Below, one piece after another: positions 21,666 to 31,764 of a DNA stretch of 64,000 bases. The DNA lies in assembly GCA_963693365.1 (NCBI GenBank), contig CAVNZM010000006.1, positions 8,184,001 to 8,248,000 on the forward strand. The letters are read 5' to 3'. A program made the translations under genes and the position numbers. The stretch comes from Amoebidium appalachense (Eukaryota; Ichthyosporea). The first letter of the stretch is position 1. Every line of letters begins with the position of its first letter. The notes beneath the pieces were generated by a model. The model saw nothing but the letters and a program-made list of their open reading frames with translations. It was not told the origin of the DNA and ran no database searches.

Positions 21666-23421
21666 TTAATTCTTAACAGTAAACTTCGGAATGAAAGCTA
21701 GTCCCCCCCCCCCCCTTAACATGACTGTACGAAGAACAGGTATAACTTGAAGCGCTACAACACATATGAGATCCGCTACATTGGTGTACATTCCAATATT
21801 AGACACTAGTTTGGCTACTCCGAGTCTGACTACTCTGAGATCCTGATTGGCTGCCTGCAGACTTGCGGCCACGATTACTTTGCTTTCGATCGTGCCATTG
21901 CAGCTGCGTCTCTCCAGCAGGTGGCAACGCCAGGCCCAGCACAGCAGATGCACGAGAAGGGGGTGGGACTCGGAACTGCCCACCAGCCGAGGGCTGGCCC
22001 ACATGGCCCAAGTAAGGACTCCATGGGGACCGTGCTGCGGCAGTAGCCCAGGCATGGGGAAGGCAGGGCCGAGCTGAGGCGGCATGATGCCCCACGGTGG
22101 GGGCCAGCCATGTGGGTGATGAGGGCCTGGATGGGGTGCAGGGGGCATGTGCGGCACATGGCCCTGCTGCATGTCAAGCGCGGGTGCTGGTGGCATGGCA
22201 TCCTGATTGGCTGCAACCCAACATGGGCAGCTCTTGGCCCGATTGGAGCCGGGGCAGCCCTTGCCCTGGCGGCCACACGCCTTGCAGGTCTTGGGGGCTC
22301 TCTGGGGTGGCTGCATAGGAGGGGGCACCGGCAAATCCATCTGCAGGGGCCCCTCAGGGCCAATGTTGCGATGCTTCTTGCCCACACGCATGGGCAAGGG
22401 CCGCTCACGCTGCGCCCCTGCATCGACACCGTCTGGAACAGGGAGGGGTGGCAGGGGGGCAGGCCGTATGGTTGCTGGCACAGCGTCTGCCCTCTCCTCG
22501 CGCATACGCTTGCGGTGATCTGCCAGGCCCTCGTGTGTGGAGCGCTGTGCATGTGCCGTCTGCCAGGTCTTCCACTTGTCGAAATGCTTCTTGATGTAGG
22601 CCGCATCCTTCATGTAGATTCCCCCAGCCGCAGAGGCAGCCTTGTTGAAGTCTTGGGCCAAAACCTCGAACAGCTGCCAGTGGCCGTTGGGCTTTGCATG
22701 TGCCTTGTAGGTGCCCAGGAGCAGCGTGCTGAATAGCTTGCGCTCCTGAGGGGTAAGCACCGGAAGGAACGGGATGGCTACATGTTGCTTCTGCGCCAGG
22801 AACTTGTAGTCGCCCCTCAGTGCAGGGTCCGGCTGTGGTGCACCACGCGCCACCTGGTTGCCCCCCCCCCATGGCAGCACCGTCACCCTCCTCGACCTCA
22901 CAGTCCTCTCGCCCGCCCATTACGCCATTGGCTGCAGGCTCGTTGTTATCAGACGGAGGTGGGGGTGCGGGCACCGCAACTGGCTCCTGCGCCGGGGCAT
23001 TGGCCACACAGGAGAGCGGGGCAAAGTTGAAGTACTCCTCCGGTAGCTTGTAGCAGCCCACGGGTACCCACTGGTGGTCGAGGTGATGGCCGTACAGCAT
23101 CAGGGCCAGTGCCTCCATGTCGTCAACAATCCAGGGGCTGTAGTGGGGGGGGCCCGATGCCTGGCCCAGGCGGTTGCGGTAGTGTGCACGCAGGTTGTGG
23201 CGGTGGCGCCTATTGGACATGGTGGCGTCCAGCAGGCGCAGCGACATGCGTGTGGCCCCAAAGTGGGTGGCCAGGGGGTTGTGCACTGCCCCCTCCACCT
23301 CGTTGGTGCCCCGGATGCAGCGGTAGCGCATGAGCCCATCTGCGTCGGCAGTGGTCTCGTAGTAGAGGGGCAGGCCGGGGGGGTCCGACAGACAGCCATT
23401 TTGGGCGTGTTCGAGCAGCGA
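21666..23421 (-). pseudogene. Transposase-like protein with RGTN-EG-H motif, frameshifted at a C-run
   Basis: The minus strand has an acceptor (CCCACAG) at 23422. The frame then encodes SLLEHAQNGCLSDPPG, CIRGTNEVEGAVHNPLATHF, a block rich in R/H-N (NRRHRHNLRAHYRNR) and YSPWIVDDMEALAL. This arrangement is known near the C-terminus of several DDE-transposase-derived families. At the 12-C run (about 22859-22870) the frame shifts. The second frame carries KFLAQKQHVAIPFLPVLT, QLFEVLAQDFNKAASAAGG and a zinc-knuckle-like CKACGRQGKGCPGSNRAKSC, then a Pro/His-rich tail. The frameshift is in a homopolymer, so a sequencing error is possible. Specific family not assigned. Confidence 0.5.
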
Positions 23422-23481
23422 CTGTGGGGGCACAAGCAAACATCAGAGAGATGGGTGGGTGGTGGTGGCGGTAGTGTGTGT

Positions 23482-23512
<31 letters not shown>

Positions 23513-23589
23513 GGGGATGGGGTTGCTCAGGACAAAAAGGAGCAGGGAAAGGCAAAAAACAACTGGCTAGGCAGCAAGGGCCGTGCGGG

Positions 23590-23669
<80 letters not shown>

Positions 23670-23829
23670 ATGTTTGGGGGGGGGGGGGGGAGGGGGGAGG
23701 GGAGGGAGGCTAGGGTGTGCGTGTGTGTGCAGATGAACCAAGGATGACAAATAAGCGAAGAATCTTTCTGTGGTGGTGGAGTTGTTGGGCGCCTGCGGGG
23801 GGAGGGGGGGGGGGGGATGTTGCCTCGAG
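23422..23829. repeat. Intron-like region with GT, G and (CT)n tracts
   Basis: Immediately upstream (minus sense) of the transposase-like exon. It contains a GT-to-G run (23471-23515), a (TC)n tract of about 60 bp (23594-23653), GT and another G-run (23676-23700). No upstream exon was found. Confidence 0.6.
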
Positions 23830-24184
23830 TGACATATACTAATCCGTCTCAGCAGATCAGCCTAAGTCTACGATCGAGATCGGGGGGGGGGGGGGGGGGG
23901 GGGGGTGGCCCGGGTCCACAGATCATCAAGTCCGGGGCCTCAAGATAGCTGTACAGCTGCGTGCATCTTGCCTCTGCCGGCGCAGGGCAGGACCACGTCA
24001 GCTGGAGCAGCCGACCAATAGAATTCTAATTAGTGTGTAGGATAGATCAGTTGGAGGACTTAGGAATGTGATATGTTCGGGCAGAACTGCCCTTTTGTAA
24101 ATATTGGCAAGTTTTGATAGTGTATGTTGCCAAACGTATTTATATATTTCGATGTAGAGGAAAGGGGGGAGGGAGGGGGGGGGA
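23830..24184 (+). repeat. LTR fragment of a second retrotransposon, left copy
   Basis: Begins TGACATATACTAATCC and matches 27455-27810 in the same orientation with few differences (a 6-bp indel at 'atcaagatcaag', varying G-run length). It stops exactly where the copia LTR begins at 24185, so it is a truncated LTR. Confidence 0.75.
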
Positions 24185-24914
24185 TGTTGTTTTGTACGGG
24201 TCTAAGGGAGCAGAGTGCACAGAGGTGTCATGTAAAACACGACTAACACATTAATGAGAGGGCAATCGGAGTTGTTCACGAGACATTGAAAGATTTCAAA
24301 CAACAACTGATTCTTTATTGTGCTCTCGGTTCCTTTTGTACTTGTGACTTATCACCTTATCACAACTAAAGAGGGAGAACCAATCGGTTCTATCAGAAGA
24401 TAGAAAAACACATTCCGTCAGAGCATACGCATTCCAACTTCCGATTAAACTAAAGTTTTAGAAACTCTTACTTAAATAAATTAAGTAATTATACATCTAG
24501 TCACTATTAACTCACATATATATTTATGTTCGTCTCTATAAAGAAACTTATTTAAATACATATTATTTCCTAATAGTCGACACTCTCAAAGTGAAGACAC
24601 TTTGCAATAAACCGAATTCCATATATATCTATTGTCCAATCACAACACACATATATTAACAGACAGGAATGCACAACACGATCTACAGATGTACTCGCTC
24701 GCGACTATCGGCGAGCCATCCTTTTGAGAACAAAACTAAGCCATTTTGAAATAAAGGAAAGACAACGAGTGAGGCTAGCCAATCACGCTACCTCTCAGAT
24801 AAACAGAGGAGAGCAAACAGAAATAAAATACAATAAGTTCTTATCAGGCAAGAGAGCCAGGTGTGCACAGATCTACAGATATCTGTGCCCACAGAAACGA
24901 GGGAGAGAGAGATA

Positions 24915-24945
<31 letters not shown>

Positions 24946-24947
24946 GG

Positions 24948-25005
<58 letters not shown>

Positions 25006-25097
25006 ACAAAGAAGGAAAGCAGACACGAATACAAACAAGCTAAGACACATACATACTTCAAGGCTCTTGCTGTCATACATGGTGACGTATTCCAACA
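24185..25097 (-). repeat. Copia element 3' LTR
   Basis: 913 bp bounded by TGTTG...CAACA. In minus sense it starts TGTTGGAATACG and ends AAAACAACA. A polypurine tract (minus: GAGTGGGGA) abuts it at 25098-25106, as expected upstream of a 3' LTR. It contains (GA)n at 24955-25003 and a G-run at 24916-24944. An inverted copy lies at 30803-31696. Confidence 0.85.
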
Positions 25098-25828
25098 TCC
25101 CCACTCAAGGGGTTGAAGTTTGTGTTCTCGTGTCTGTTGATGTGACGGTAGATGAGGTCCAAACACAGGAGGGGCCGTCACACTCAAGTTTCCCCACTCG
25201 AGGATGCAAACCGAAGATCCTTGAGGTAGGAAGGAGAAAATCAAAAACTGAAGAGGCACACAACGACGGTTGTGTCCTCTGAAGACTCGGAACAATAAAT
25301 CATGGTGGTTATCGGAGATATATATATATATAGAGGAAACACTAGTGTATGTGTGACGTGTTGGTGGCTAATGTTTTATACTGGGGACCACCCAGGTAAA
25401 CACAAGGCATGAACATCTTGTGGACTGATTTATAGACTGGTTGTCAACCAGTAAGACACGGGGAACTTCTTGAAGGTTCATCCCGTGGACTAGGTTTAGA
25501 CTGGCAGTCAACCAGCACGCCATGGCTATAGATAATTATTTATACTGGGACGCCATCCCAGTTCGACATATATATAAAGTCGAATATAGAAGAAAACCAA
25601 TATATATGGTGGGATATGAATATAAATAAACGACGGATGGTGGAGAATAATCCCCACTGAAGATGCACACACATGACGATGTAAGACAGAGTCCCCACTG
25701 ATGAAGAGAAACGATGAGGAGTAGTAGACTTTCGTTGGGAGGCATCTTGATCACCGTAGGTGTGTCAACTGCTGTCAAGGGCCCCAACCTACTCAGAAAC
25801 CACTCGATGATGAACACCAGTGCACGGG
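25098..25828 (-). other. Copia 3' untranslated region with repeated GTGGGGA purine motifs
   Basis: Lies between the RNase H stop (25829) and the 3' LTR. The minus-strand motif GTGGGGA recurs near 25100, 25192, 25653 and 25693 and once inside the end of the coding region (25941). The copy at 25098 abuts the LTR and is the likely polypurine tract; the others are potential secondary plus-strand primers. Confidence 0.55.
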
Positions 25829-27454
25829 TCAGTCACGGAGACTGAGGTTGGCACGGTGTGTGTCGTGGGCCGGGCCAGCCAGAGGCTTGGTGAAGATGTC
25901 GGCCAGGTTCTTCTTGGTGTCGATGTAGGTGACAGTGACGTCCCCACTGTTGATGTAGTCCTTGGTGTTGAAGTAACGAACGGCAATGTGCTTGGTCCGG
26001 TGCTTGATGGTGTTGGAGTGGACCAGAGCAATGGTGGACTGATTGTCACAGTACACGCCGGGGGTGGGCTCGGTCATGGGGTAGCCCAGCTCCTTTAGTA
26101 GATCACGGTGCCAGACAACATCTTGCACGGCAGCATTGAGGGCCAGGAGCTCGGCCTCACAGGTGGAAGTTGCAGTGATCGTCTGCAGCTTGGAGTGGTA
26201 GGTGACGGGGGTGCCTTCGAGGAGGATGACGTACCCAGACGTGGAACGACGGGTGGTGGGGCAACCAGCAAAGTCAGAATCCGAGTAGCACTCAAGGATG
26301 GGCACCTTGCTGTTGGGGGCCTTCTTCTTGTAGTAGAGGCCGAGGTTGATGGTGCCGAGCAGGTAACGAACGACACGGAGGAGAAGCTCCCAGGCAGTCT
26401 TGGTGGGCTTGGAGCTGAATCGGCCGAGGTAGCCAATGGCATACGAGATGTCAGGCCGGGAGCACCGAGCAACCCACAGCAGACGGCCGAGGAGTTCACG
26501 GTAGGGTACGGTGGTGGGCAGGGATGATAGGGAGGTCTCGTTGATGATGGTGCCCACGGGAATAGGGGTGGCCTTAGGCTTGGCATCGACCAGGTTGAAG
26601 TCGGTGATGATGTCCTTGATGTAGGAGGACTGCAGCAGCTTGAGGGAGTCACGGGTGTACAGCAGTTGGGTGCCGAGGAAGATGTCTGGCAGACCGACCT
26701 TGCACTCGGCAGACTTCGTGATGTGACGAACAAGTCCCTGCATGATGGTGGAGTGCCGTGTGCAGGTGATGATGGCATCATCAACGTAGTTGCCCGAACG
26801 GATGATGTGCCCGTTGGGGAACTGACGGAAGTAGACACACGGATCGGAACGGAGACGGGTGAGGCCGTGGGCAATGAGAATGGAGTTGAAGAACTCGTAC
26901 CATGCCAGGGATGCCTGTTTGAGTCCGTAGATGGCCTTCTTGAGTTTCCAGACTTTGTGTTCATTGCCAGGGAGGATAAAACCAGGAGGTTGCTCCATGT
27001 ACAAAGTCTCGTCGAGGGGGCTGTTGAGGAAGGCCGTGCTGATGTCGAGTTGATGGATCTCGTGGTCCTGTTGCACACCGAGGGCAAGCAGGGCACGGAC
27101 GGAGGAGGACATGACGACGGGGGAAGAGTTTTTACCGTAGTCAACACCGTAGACTTGGGTGAAACCCTTGGCCACACCACGACCCTTGATCTTGGTGTCA
27201 CCAGCAGAGTTCAAGTGAGGACCTTCTCCGTGACAATCCACTTGAATCGGATGATGTTGGCATCGGAGGGGGGCTCAACTACGTCGAAGATGTCCTTGTC
27301 GATGAAAGCCTTGTACTCGGCAGTGAGGGCAGTCACCACTTCATCACCCTTGGTGCCGGAGCACAGCTTCTGAATTGACCGCGGCAGCTGAGACACATCA
27401 AGGCTGGGTCGGGAGATGCTCACCATAGCCATGGCAGGCCGGGAGGAGAGACGG
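25829..27454 (-). pseudogene. Copia reverse transcriptase and RNase H
   Basis: Encodes VVEPPSDANIIRFKWIV, then after a one-base frameshift near 27213 KGRGVAKGFTQVYGVDY, DISTAFLNSPLDETLYMEQP and GLKQASLAWYEFF. The active site is YVDDAIITC, intact. RNase H follows with ECYSDSDFAGCPTTRRSTSG, TSTCEAELLALNAAVQDVVW and DNQSTIALVHSN. Apart from the frameshift the catalytic residues are preserved, suggesting fairly recent activity. Confidence 0.85.
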
Positions 27455-27810
27455 TGACATATACTAATCCGTCTCAGCAGATTAGCCTAAGTCTACGATC
27501 GAGATCGGGGGGGGGGGGGGGGGGGGGGGTGGCCCGGGTCCACAGATCATCAAGATCAAGTCCGGGGCCTCAAGATAGCTGTACAGCTGCGTGCATCTTG
27601 CCTCTGCCGGCGCAGGGCATTGGACCACGTCAGCCGGGACAGCCGTCCAATAGAATTCTAATTAGTGTGTAGGATAGATCGTAGGAGGACTTAGGAATGT
27701 CATTGTTCGGGCAGAAGCCCTTTTGTAAGGATTGGCAAGGTTTGATAGTATATGTTGCCAAACGTATTTATATATTTAGATGTAGAGGAAAGGGGGGAGG
27801 GAGGGGGGGG
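27455..27810 (+). repeat. LTR-like repeat, right copy
   Basis: Direct repeat of 23830-24184, beginning TGACATATAC. Unlike the left copy it continues into unique sequence containing 'aataaacttt' (28069) and a leader region, consistent with a 5' LTR of the gypsy-type element. The exact LTR 3' end was not determined. Confidence 0.65.
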
Positions 27811-28258
27811 AGGATAGTATGAAATGTAGATTTAGACTCTGCGGTGCCACTAGGGGGAGGGTGAGGGGTGAGACTTGGATAAATATATTAGTTGAGTAGA
27901 TCGACTTAGCTCGTGCAGGCGCACGATAAAAGTAGATCGGAATGTTAATGGAATGTGGCATCGTAGGGGGCCAGGTGATGATGATCTTGTAGGGCACGGC
28001 CTTGATGGCCTCAGTCGTAACTTAGACTCAATCCGTACGGATCTAAGTTTGCCCGTCGGAGCCTGGTCTTAATAAACTTTACCGTTTTTCTGTACACGTT
28101 CGTTCCTTTTCGTGTGTGTACACTTAGTAGAGTGCCGCGTCTCTAGTACACATACATTAGGATACGACAAGCTACACCTTTCTTTTAGTGCGGTTTTTCG
28201 CGCTAGGGTAACGCGGTGACAGTTCCTTCTGGGCTGTTGCTACACCTCAAACACACAG

Positions 28259-28290
<32 letters not shown>

Positions 28291-28328
28291 ATAAACACAA
28301 CCACACGAGTTCGGGCACACACCACACA

Positions 28329-28930
28329 ATGGCTAAGTTTAACGTAGACATGTTCTACGCATTGGCAGCGGAGGATAGCTCCCTGCACACACAGGTCCCA
28401 CAGGTTCATACACTAGACGTTAGACAGACCACAGCTTTCAGTTTTACACTCAAACACGACTCGGAAATCCCTAGGTGGCTTAGGACACTCCTAGCTAACA
28501 CACCCACACTAGTGTTAGACACAAAGAAGGCCCCCACTGTGGCGGCCTCGTGCTTAATGATCAAACAGTGCATCGACCACAAAACAATGGCCGACTTATG
28601 CACCCTGATGGAGGAGCACCCGTACCGGGCCGAGCAGGCCCCCCAGGTGACGGCTCGTATATACGAGCAGCAGTACGACGAGGGGAGGGACGAGATGGTG
28701 TCCCGGACACTCGGCCAGAAACGTCTGGCCGCACGGTTCATCCCCCGACGACGAGGACGAGAACAGCACCGACGACGTGGACGGGGAGCTCGAGGCCTTC
28801 ACACGGCCGGAAAACGAGCTCGAGTATACGGCCCGGCTCGTCGGCCGATACCTGACGGCCGACCGGCGCCGTACCTTCCGGGCCCAGCTCAACCTCAACC
28901 TCACCCCGAGCAGCACCGATGTAATACAGG
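28329..28930 (+). pseudogene. Gypsy-type gag, N-terminal part
   Basis: Starts MAKFNVDMFYALAAEDSS. It is open to a C-run at 28741-28745, where a frameshift moves the acidic continuation (DDEDENSTDDVDGELEAFT) into the next frame, reaching LVGRYLTADRRRTFRAQL. The continuation is found inverted at 29433-30003. I infer gag from the position before RT and from the downstream Gly/Arg-rich tail, not from a named domain. Confidence 0.55.
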
Positions 28931-29445
28931 AGGTGAAATGTTAAGTGGCACTCCGGTGAATAAGGATGCATCCACTTGTGATGGGGGTAACCCGGAGTTA
29001 GTATTGCCGTTTGGTATGAAGGAGGGGGATTGGACGGTAGAACAGAAAAAATTGCTAGCTAAGTTATTTGATAGGACTCGGTTTGCATTTCTGGCCGATG
29101 ATAACGAAGTAGGCTTCGTTAAAGGGTTTGAAATGCAGATCGACACAGGTGATAATAGGCCGGTAGTGATGCCTAGCTATAGAATGGAGCAGTATAAATT
29201 GTCGGATGCGCTAATAATAGTGAGTGATATGTTAAAAAAGGGTCATGTGGAGCATAGTTCGAGTCCGTGGAGAAGTCCGGTGCTATTGGTTAAGAAGCCC
29301 GACGGGTCTTGGCGCCTAGTGAACGATTACAGGGCTCTGAATCGGATCACTAAGGCAGACCAATGGCCTCTCCCTAACATAGACGAGCAGCTTTCACAGC
29401 TGCACGGCTATACTCACTTTGCTAAACTTGATTTAAGGGGCAAAC
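28930..29445 (+). pseudogene. Gypsy-type reverse transcriptase, N-terminal part
   Basis: Encodes VVMPSYRMEQYKLSDALI, GHVEHSSSPWRSPVLLVKKP, DGSWRLVNDYRALNRIT and LPNIDEQLSQLHGYTHFAKL, then DLRG. These are the classic Ty3/gypsy RT opening blocks. The frame then runs into inverted gag sequence at about 29443 before the YxDD box, so the enzyme is cut off within the palm. Confidence 0.85.
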
Positions 29446-30003
29446 CTCTCGGTGAACTGCTGCTGTTGTCCTCCACGTCCACCTCGGCCACGACCGCCGT
29501 GTCCACCCCGGTCGCCGCCACGGCCACCTCGGAAGCCGAAGCCCCCTCGGCCAGAAAAGACGGCCTGGGAGAGCTCGGCAACCTGCTTGACCAACATGGT
29601 GAGTGCATCTGGCTGTTGACCCTCTTTTTTCTCTTTTTCCCCCTTCTGTCCACTCTCCTTCTTTTTCTTGTCTACTTCCATCACCTCCTTTTTATCCCTC
29701 TTATTGAACTTCACCTCGTGCATGGCAAGCAAGTGACGTTTAACATGCAACACCACCTCATCTACATCATCATGCTCCCCAAACATGCGTGCAGTGTCTG
29801 TGTTTACAGAGAGAGCCTTACGAGCAAACTCGAATTTTTCCCTATCACTCACGTCACCAGCTAACTCACAAAGGTCCTCAAAGACCCGATATTCCCTCTC
29901 AAAGAATGCACGAGCTTCTACGGGGGACATATCTAGTGTGGGAAAGGTATACTTCCATTCTCTGAGCTGGGCCCGGAAGGTACGGCGCCGGTCGGCCGTC
30001 AGG
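29433..30003 (-). pseudogene. Gypsy-type gag, C-terminal part, inverted
   Basis: On the minus strand TADRRRTFRAQLREWKYTF leads into MSPVEARAFFEREYRVFEDL, a Lys-rich stretch, and a Gly/Arg-rich tail (GGRGGDRGGHGGRGRGGRGG). The first residues duplicate the end of the plus-strand gag part, locating the inversion breakpoint at about 30003. The RGG-like tail is consistent with RNA binding. Confidence 0.6.
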
Positions 30004-30392
30004 TGTCGTTCCCCCCGTCGTGTACCTGCCCCCGTGGCTCCACCCCCCCCCCCCCCCCACCGGCCAGCAACCCCTGCTGCCGGCCCCTGCCGTCAATGAC
30101 CACGTACCTGGTCATCTCACCCCGGTTCGTCCTGGGTCTCCGGAGTTCGACTCGGCCCCGTCCAGCCCCGTGTTATCCGACTCCCCCCTCAACACGGCAC
30201 CCATCCCTGGCTTCCAGGCCCCCATCCCCGACCACCGAGTGTCTGTCCCAGACACCCCCCCGGCCCCTGAGCCCATCCGTACCGTCCCCCGTCGTTCCTC
30301 GGTGGTCGGGGATGGGGGCCTGGAAGCCAGGGATGGGTGCCGTGTTGAGAGATGCCACGGGGGCAGGTACACGACGGGGGGAACGACGGATA
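30003..30392. repeat. Nested inverted duplication of the copia linker
   Basis: Two pairs of inverted arms are nested here: 30008-30043 with about 30352-30390 (a CGTTCCCCCCGTCG... block) and about 30183-30231 with about 30300-30357 (an AACACGGCACCCATCCC... block). The segment is a hairpin-forming inverted copy of copia linker sequence at the junction with the gypsy fragment. Confidence 0.7.
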
Positions 30393-30802
30393 ACCACCGA
30401 CGGAATGTCATCGTCATCGGAATTGGAATTTCCGGAATGCAGGGATGGATCGATTGAGGTCGTCTGATTGGTGGCCTGCACAGAAATCTGATTGGATGCC
30501 GTGGTGAATTGTGATTCGTCGAAGACGACATCGCGGTAGAGGTTGACCGTGTTGCCACGTAGATTCATGATCTTGTGGGCTTTGTTGGTGATATCCCAGC
30601 CCACGTAGGTGCCGAGTTTGACGGTAGAGGCCAACTTGTCTCGTTTGGATGCAGGGACGTGTACATAGGCTGGGCAGCCGAACACGTGCAGGTGGGAGAT
30701 GTCAGGCTTGACACCGTAGAAAATTTCAAATGGTGTACGGCCATTGGCAGCTCTGGCCGGGGTCACGTTGATGATGTAGGCAGCATGCTTGAGAGCAGCT
30801 CC
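30352..30802 (-). pseudogene. Copia integrase C-terminal part and linker
   Basis: Continues the integrase after the solo LTR: ALKHAAYIINVTPARAANGR, TPFEIFYGVKPDISHLHVFG, then CPAYVHVPASKRDKLASTVK and a Ser/Asp-rich linker. It joins in frame to LSPKLWGA upstream of the LTR across the duplicated GGAGC (minus sense). Confidence 0.8.
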
Positions 30803-30894
30803 TGTTGGAATACGTCACCATGTATGACAGCAAGAGCCTTGAAGTATGTATGTGTCTTAGCTTGTTTGTATTCGTGTCTGCTTTCCTTCTTTGT

Positions 30895-30964
<70 letters not shown>

Positions 30965-31696
30965 CCCCCCCCCCCCCCCCCCGTATCTCTCTCTCCCTCG
31001 TTTCTGTGGGCACAGATATCTGTAGATCTGTGCACACCTGGCTCTCTTGCCTGATAAGAACTTATTGTATTTTATTTCTGTTTGCTCTCCTCTGTTTATC
31101 TGAGAGGTAGCGTGATTGGCTAGCCTCACTCGTTGTCTTTCCTTTATTTCAAAATGGCTTAGTTTTGTTCTCAAAAGGATGGCTCGCCAATAGTCGCGAG
31201 CGAGTACATCTGTAGATCGTGTTGTGCATTCCTGTCTGTTAATATATGTGTGTTGTGATTGGACAATAGATATATATGGAATTCGGTTTATTGCAAAGTG
31301 TCTTCACTTTGAGAGTGTCGAATATTAGGAAATATATGTATTTAAATAAGTTTCTTTATAGAGACGAACATAAATATATATGTGAGTTAATAGTGACTAG
31401 ATGTATAATTACTTAATTTATTTAAGTAAGAGTTTCTAAAACTTTAGTTTAATCGGAAGTTGGAATGCGTATGCTCTGACGGAATGTGTTTTCTATCTTC
31501 TGATAGAACCGATTGGTTCTCCCTGGTGATAAGTCACAAGTACAAAAGGAACCGAGAGCACAATAAAGAATCAGTTGTTGTTTGAAATCTTTCAATGTCT
31601 CGTGAACAACTCCGATTGCCCTCTCATTAATGTGTTAGTCGTGTTTTACATGACACCTCTGTGCACTCTGCTCCCTTAGACCCGTACAAAACAACA

Positions 31697-31735
31697 GGTT
31701 ATGGGCCCAGCACGCTTCCACTGCGCGACTCTGCT
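31697..31735 (-). other. 39-base copy of initiator tRNA-Met 5' half (copia primer)
   Basis: On the minus strand it begins AGCAGAGTCGCGCAG and ends GCTGGGCCCATAACC. This is the 5' half of eukaryotic initiator tRNA-Met from base 1 to just past the CAT anticodon, 39 bases in all, differing at about two positions from the animal sequence as I know it. Drosophila copia is known to use a 39-base 5' half of this tRNA as its minus-strand primer. In plus sense the first bases after the LTR (GGTTATGGGCCCAG) are the primer-binding site. It is not a functional tRNA gene because the 3' half is absent. Confidence 0.85.
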
Positions 31736-31759
31736 CCCTTAGACCCGTACAAAACAACA
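31736..31759 (+). repeat. Second copy of the LTR 3' end
   Basis: CCCTTAGACCCGTACAAAAC plus AACA repeats the LTR terminus (31673-31696). With the preceding ACTCTGCT, shared by the tRNA copy end and LTR positions 31665-31672, it marks a microhomology jump from the tRNA copy back into the LTR end. Confidence 0.85.
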
Positions 31760-31764
31760 GCTCC

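Larger units (their letters stand above)
27455..30003. mobile_element. Rearranged Ty3/gypsy-type element inserted in copia
   Basis: Order: LTR-like repeat (27455-about 27810), leader with a 30-bp A-run (28260-28289), gag N-terminal part (28329-28930, plus), start of pol RT (28930-29445, plus), then an inverted gag part (30003-29433, minus). The gag halves join logically across the inversion: the sequence around RRRTFRAQL occurs at 28860-28895 and again, inverted, at 29965-30003. No second LTR, integrase or RNase H is present. It splits the copia reading frame in the integrase-RT linker. Confidence 0.7.
30798..31764 (+). mobile_element. Solo copia LTR insertion with 5-bp target duplication
   Basis: LTR 30803-31696 (TGTTGG...CAACA, plus sense) is flanked by GCTCC at 30798-30802 and 31760-31764, the 5-bp duplication expected for copia integration. 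It lies inside the integrase of a copia element of the same family and in the opposite orientation. Between the LTR end and the right duplication are 63 extra bases: a 39-base tRNA copy and a 24-base repeat of the LTR end. Confidence 0.9.

Noticed and set aside
26095-27201. 368-codon minus-strand frame overlapping copia RT
   Set aside because: Ser/Pro/Thr-rich shadow of the RT-RNase H frame.
31697-31735. A real initiator tRNA-Met gene
   Set aside because: Only the first 39 bases are present; the 3' half is missing and the copy is flanked on both sides by LTR ends, so it is a primer copy.
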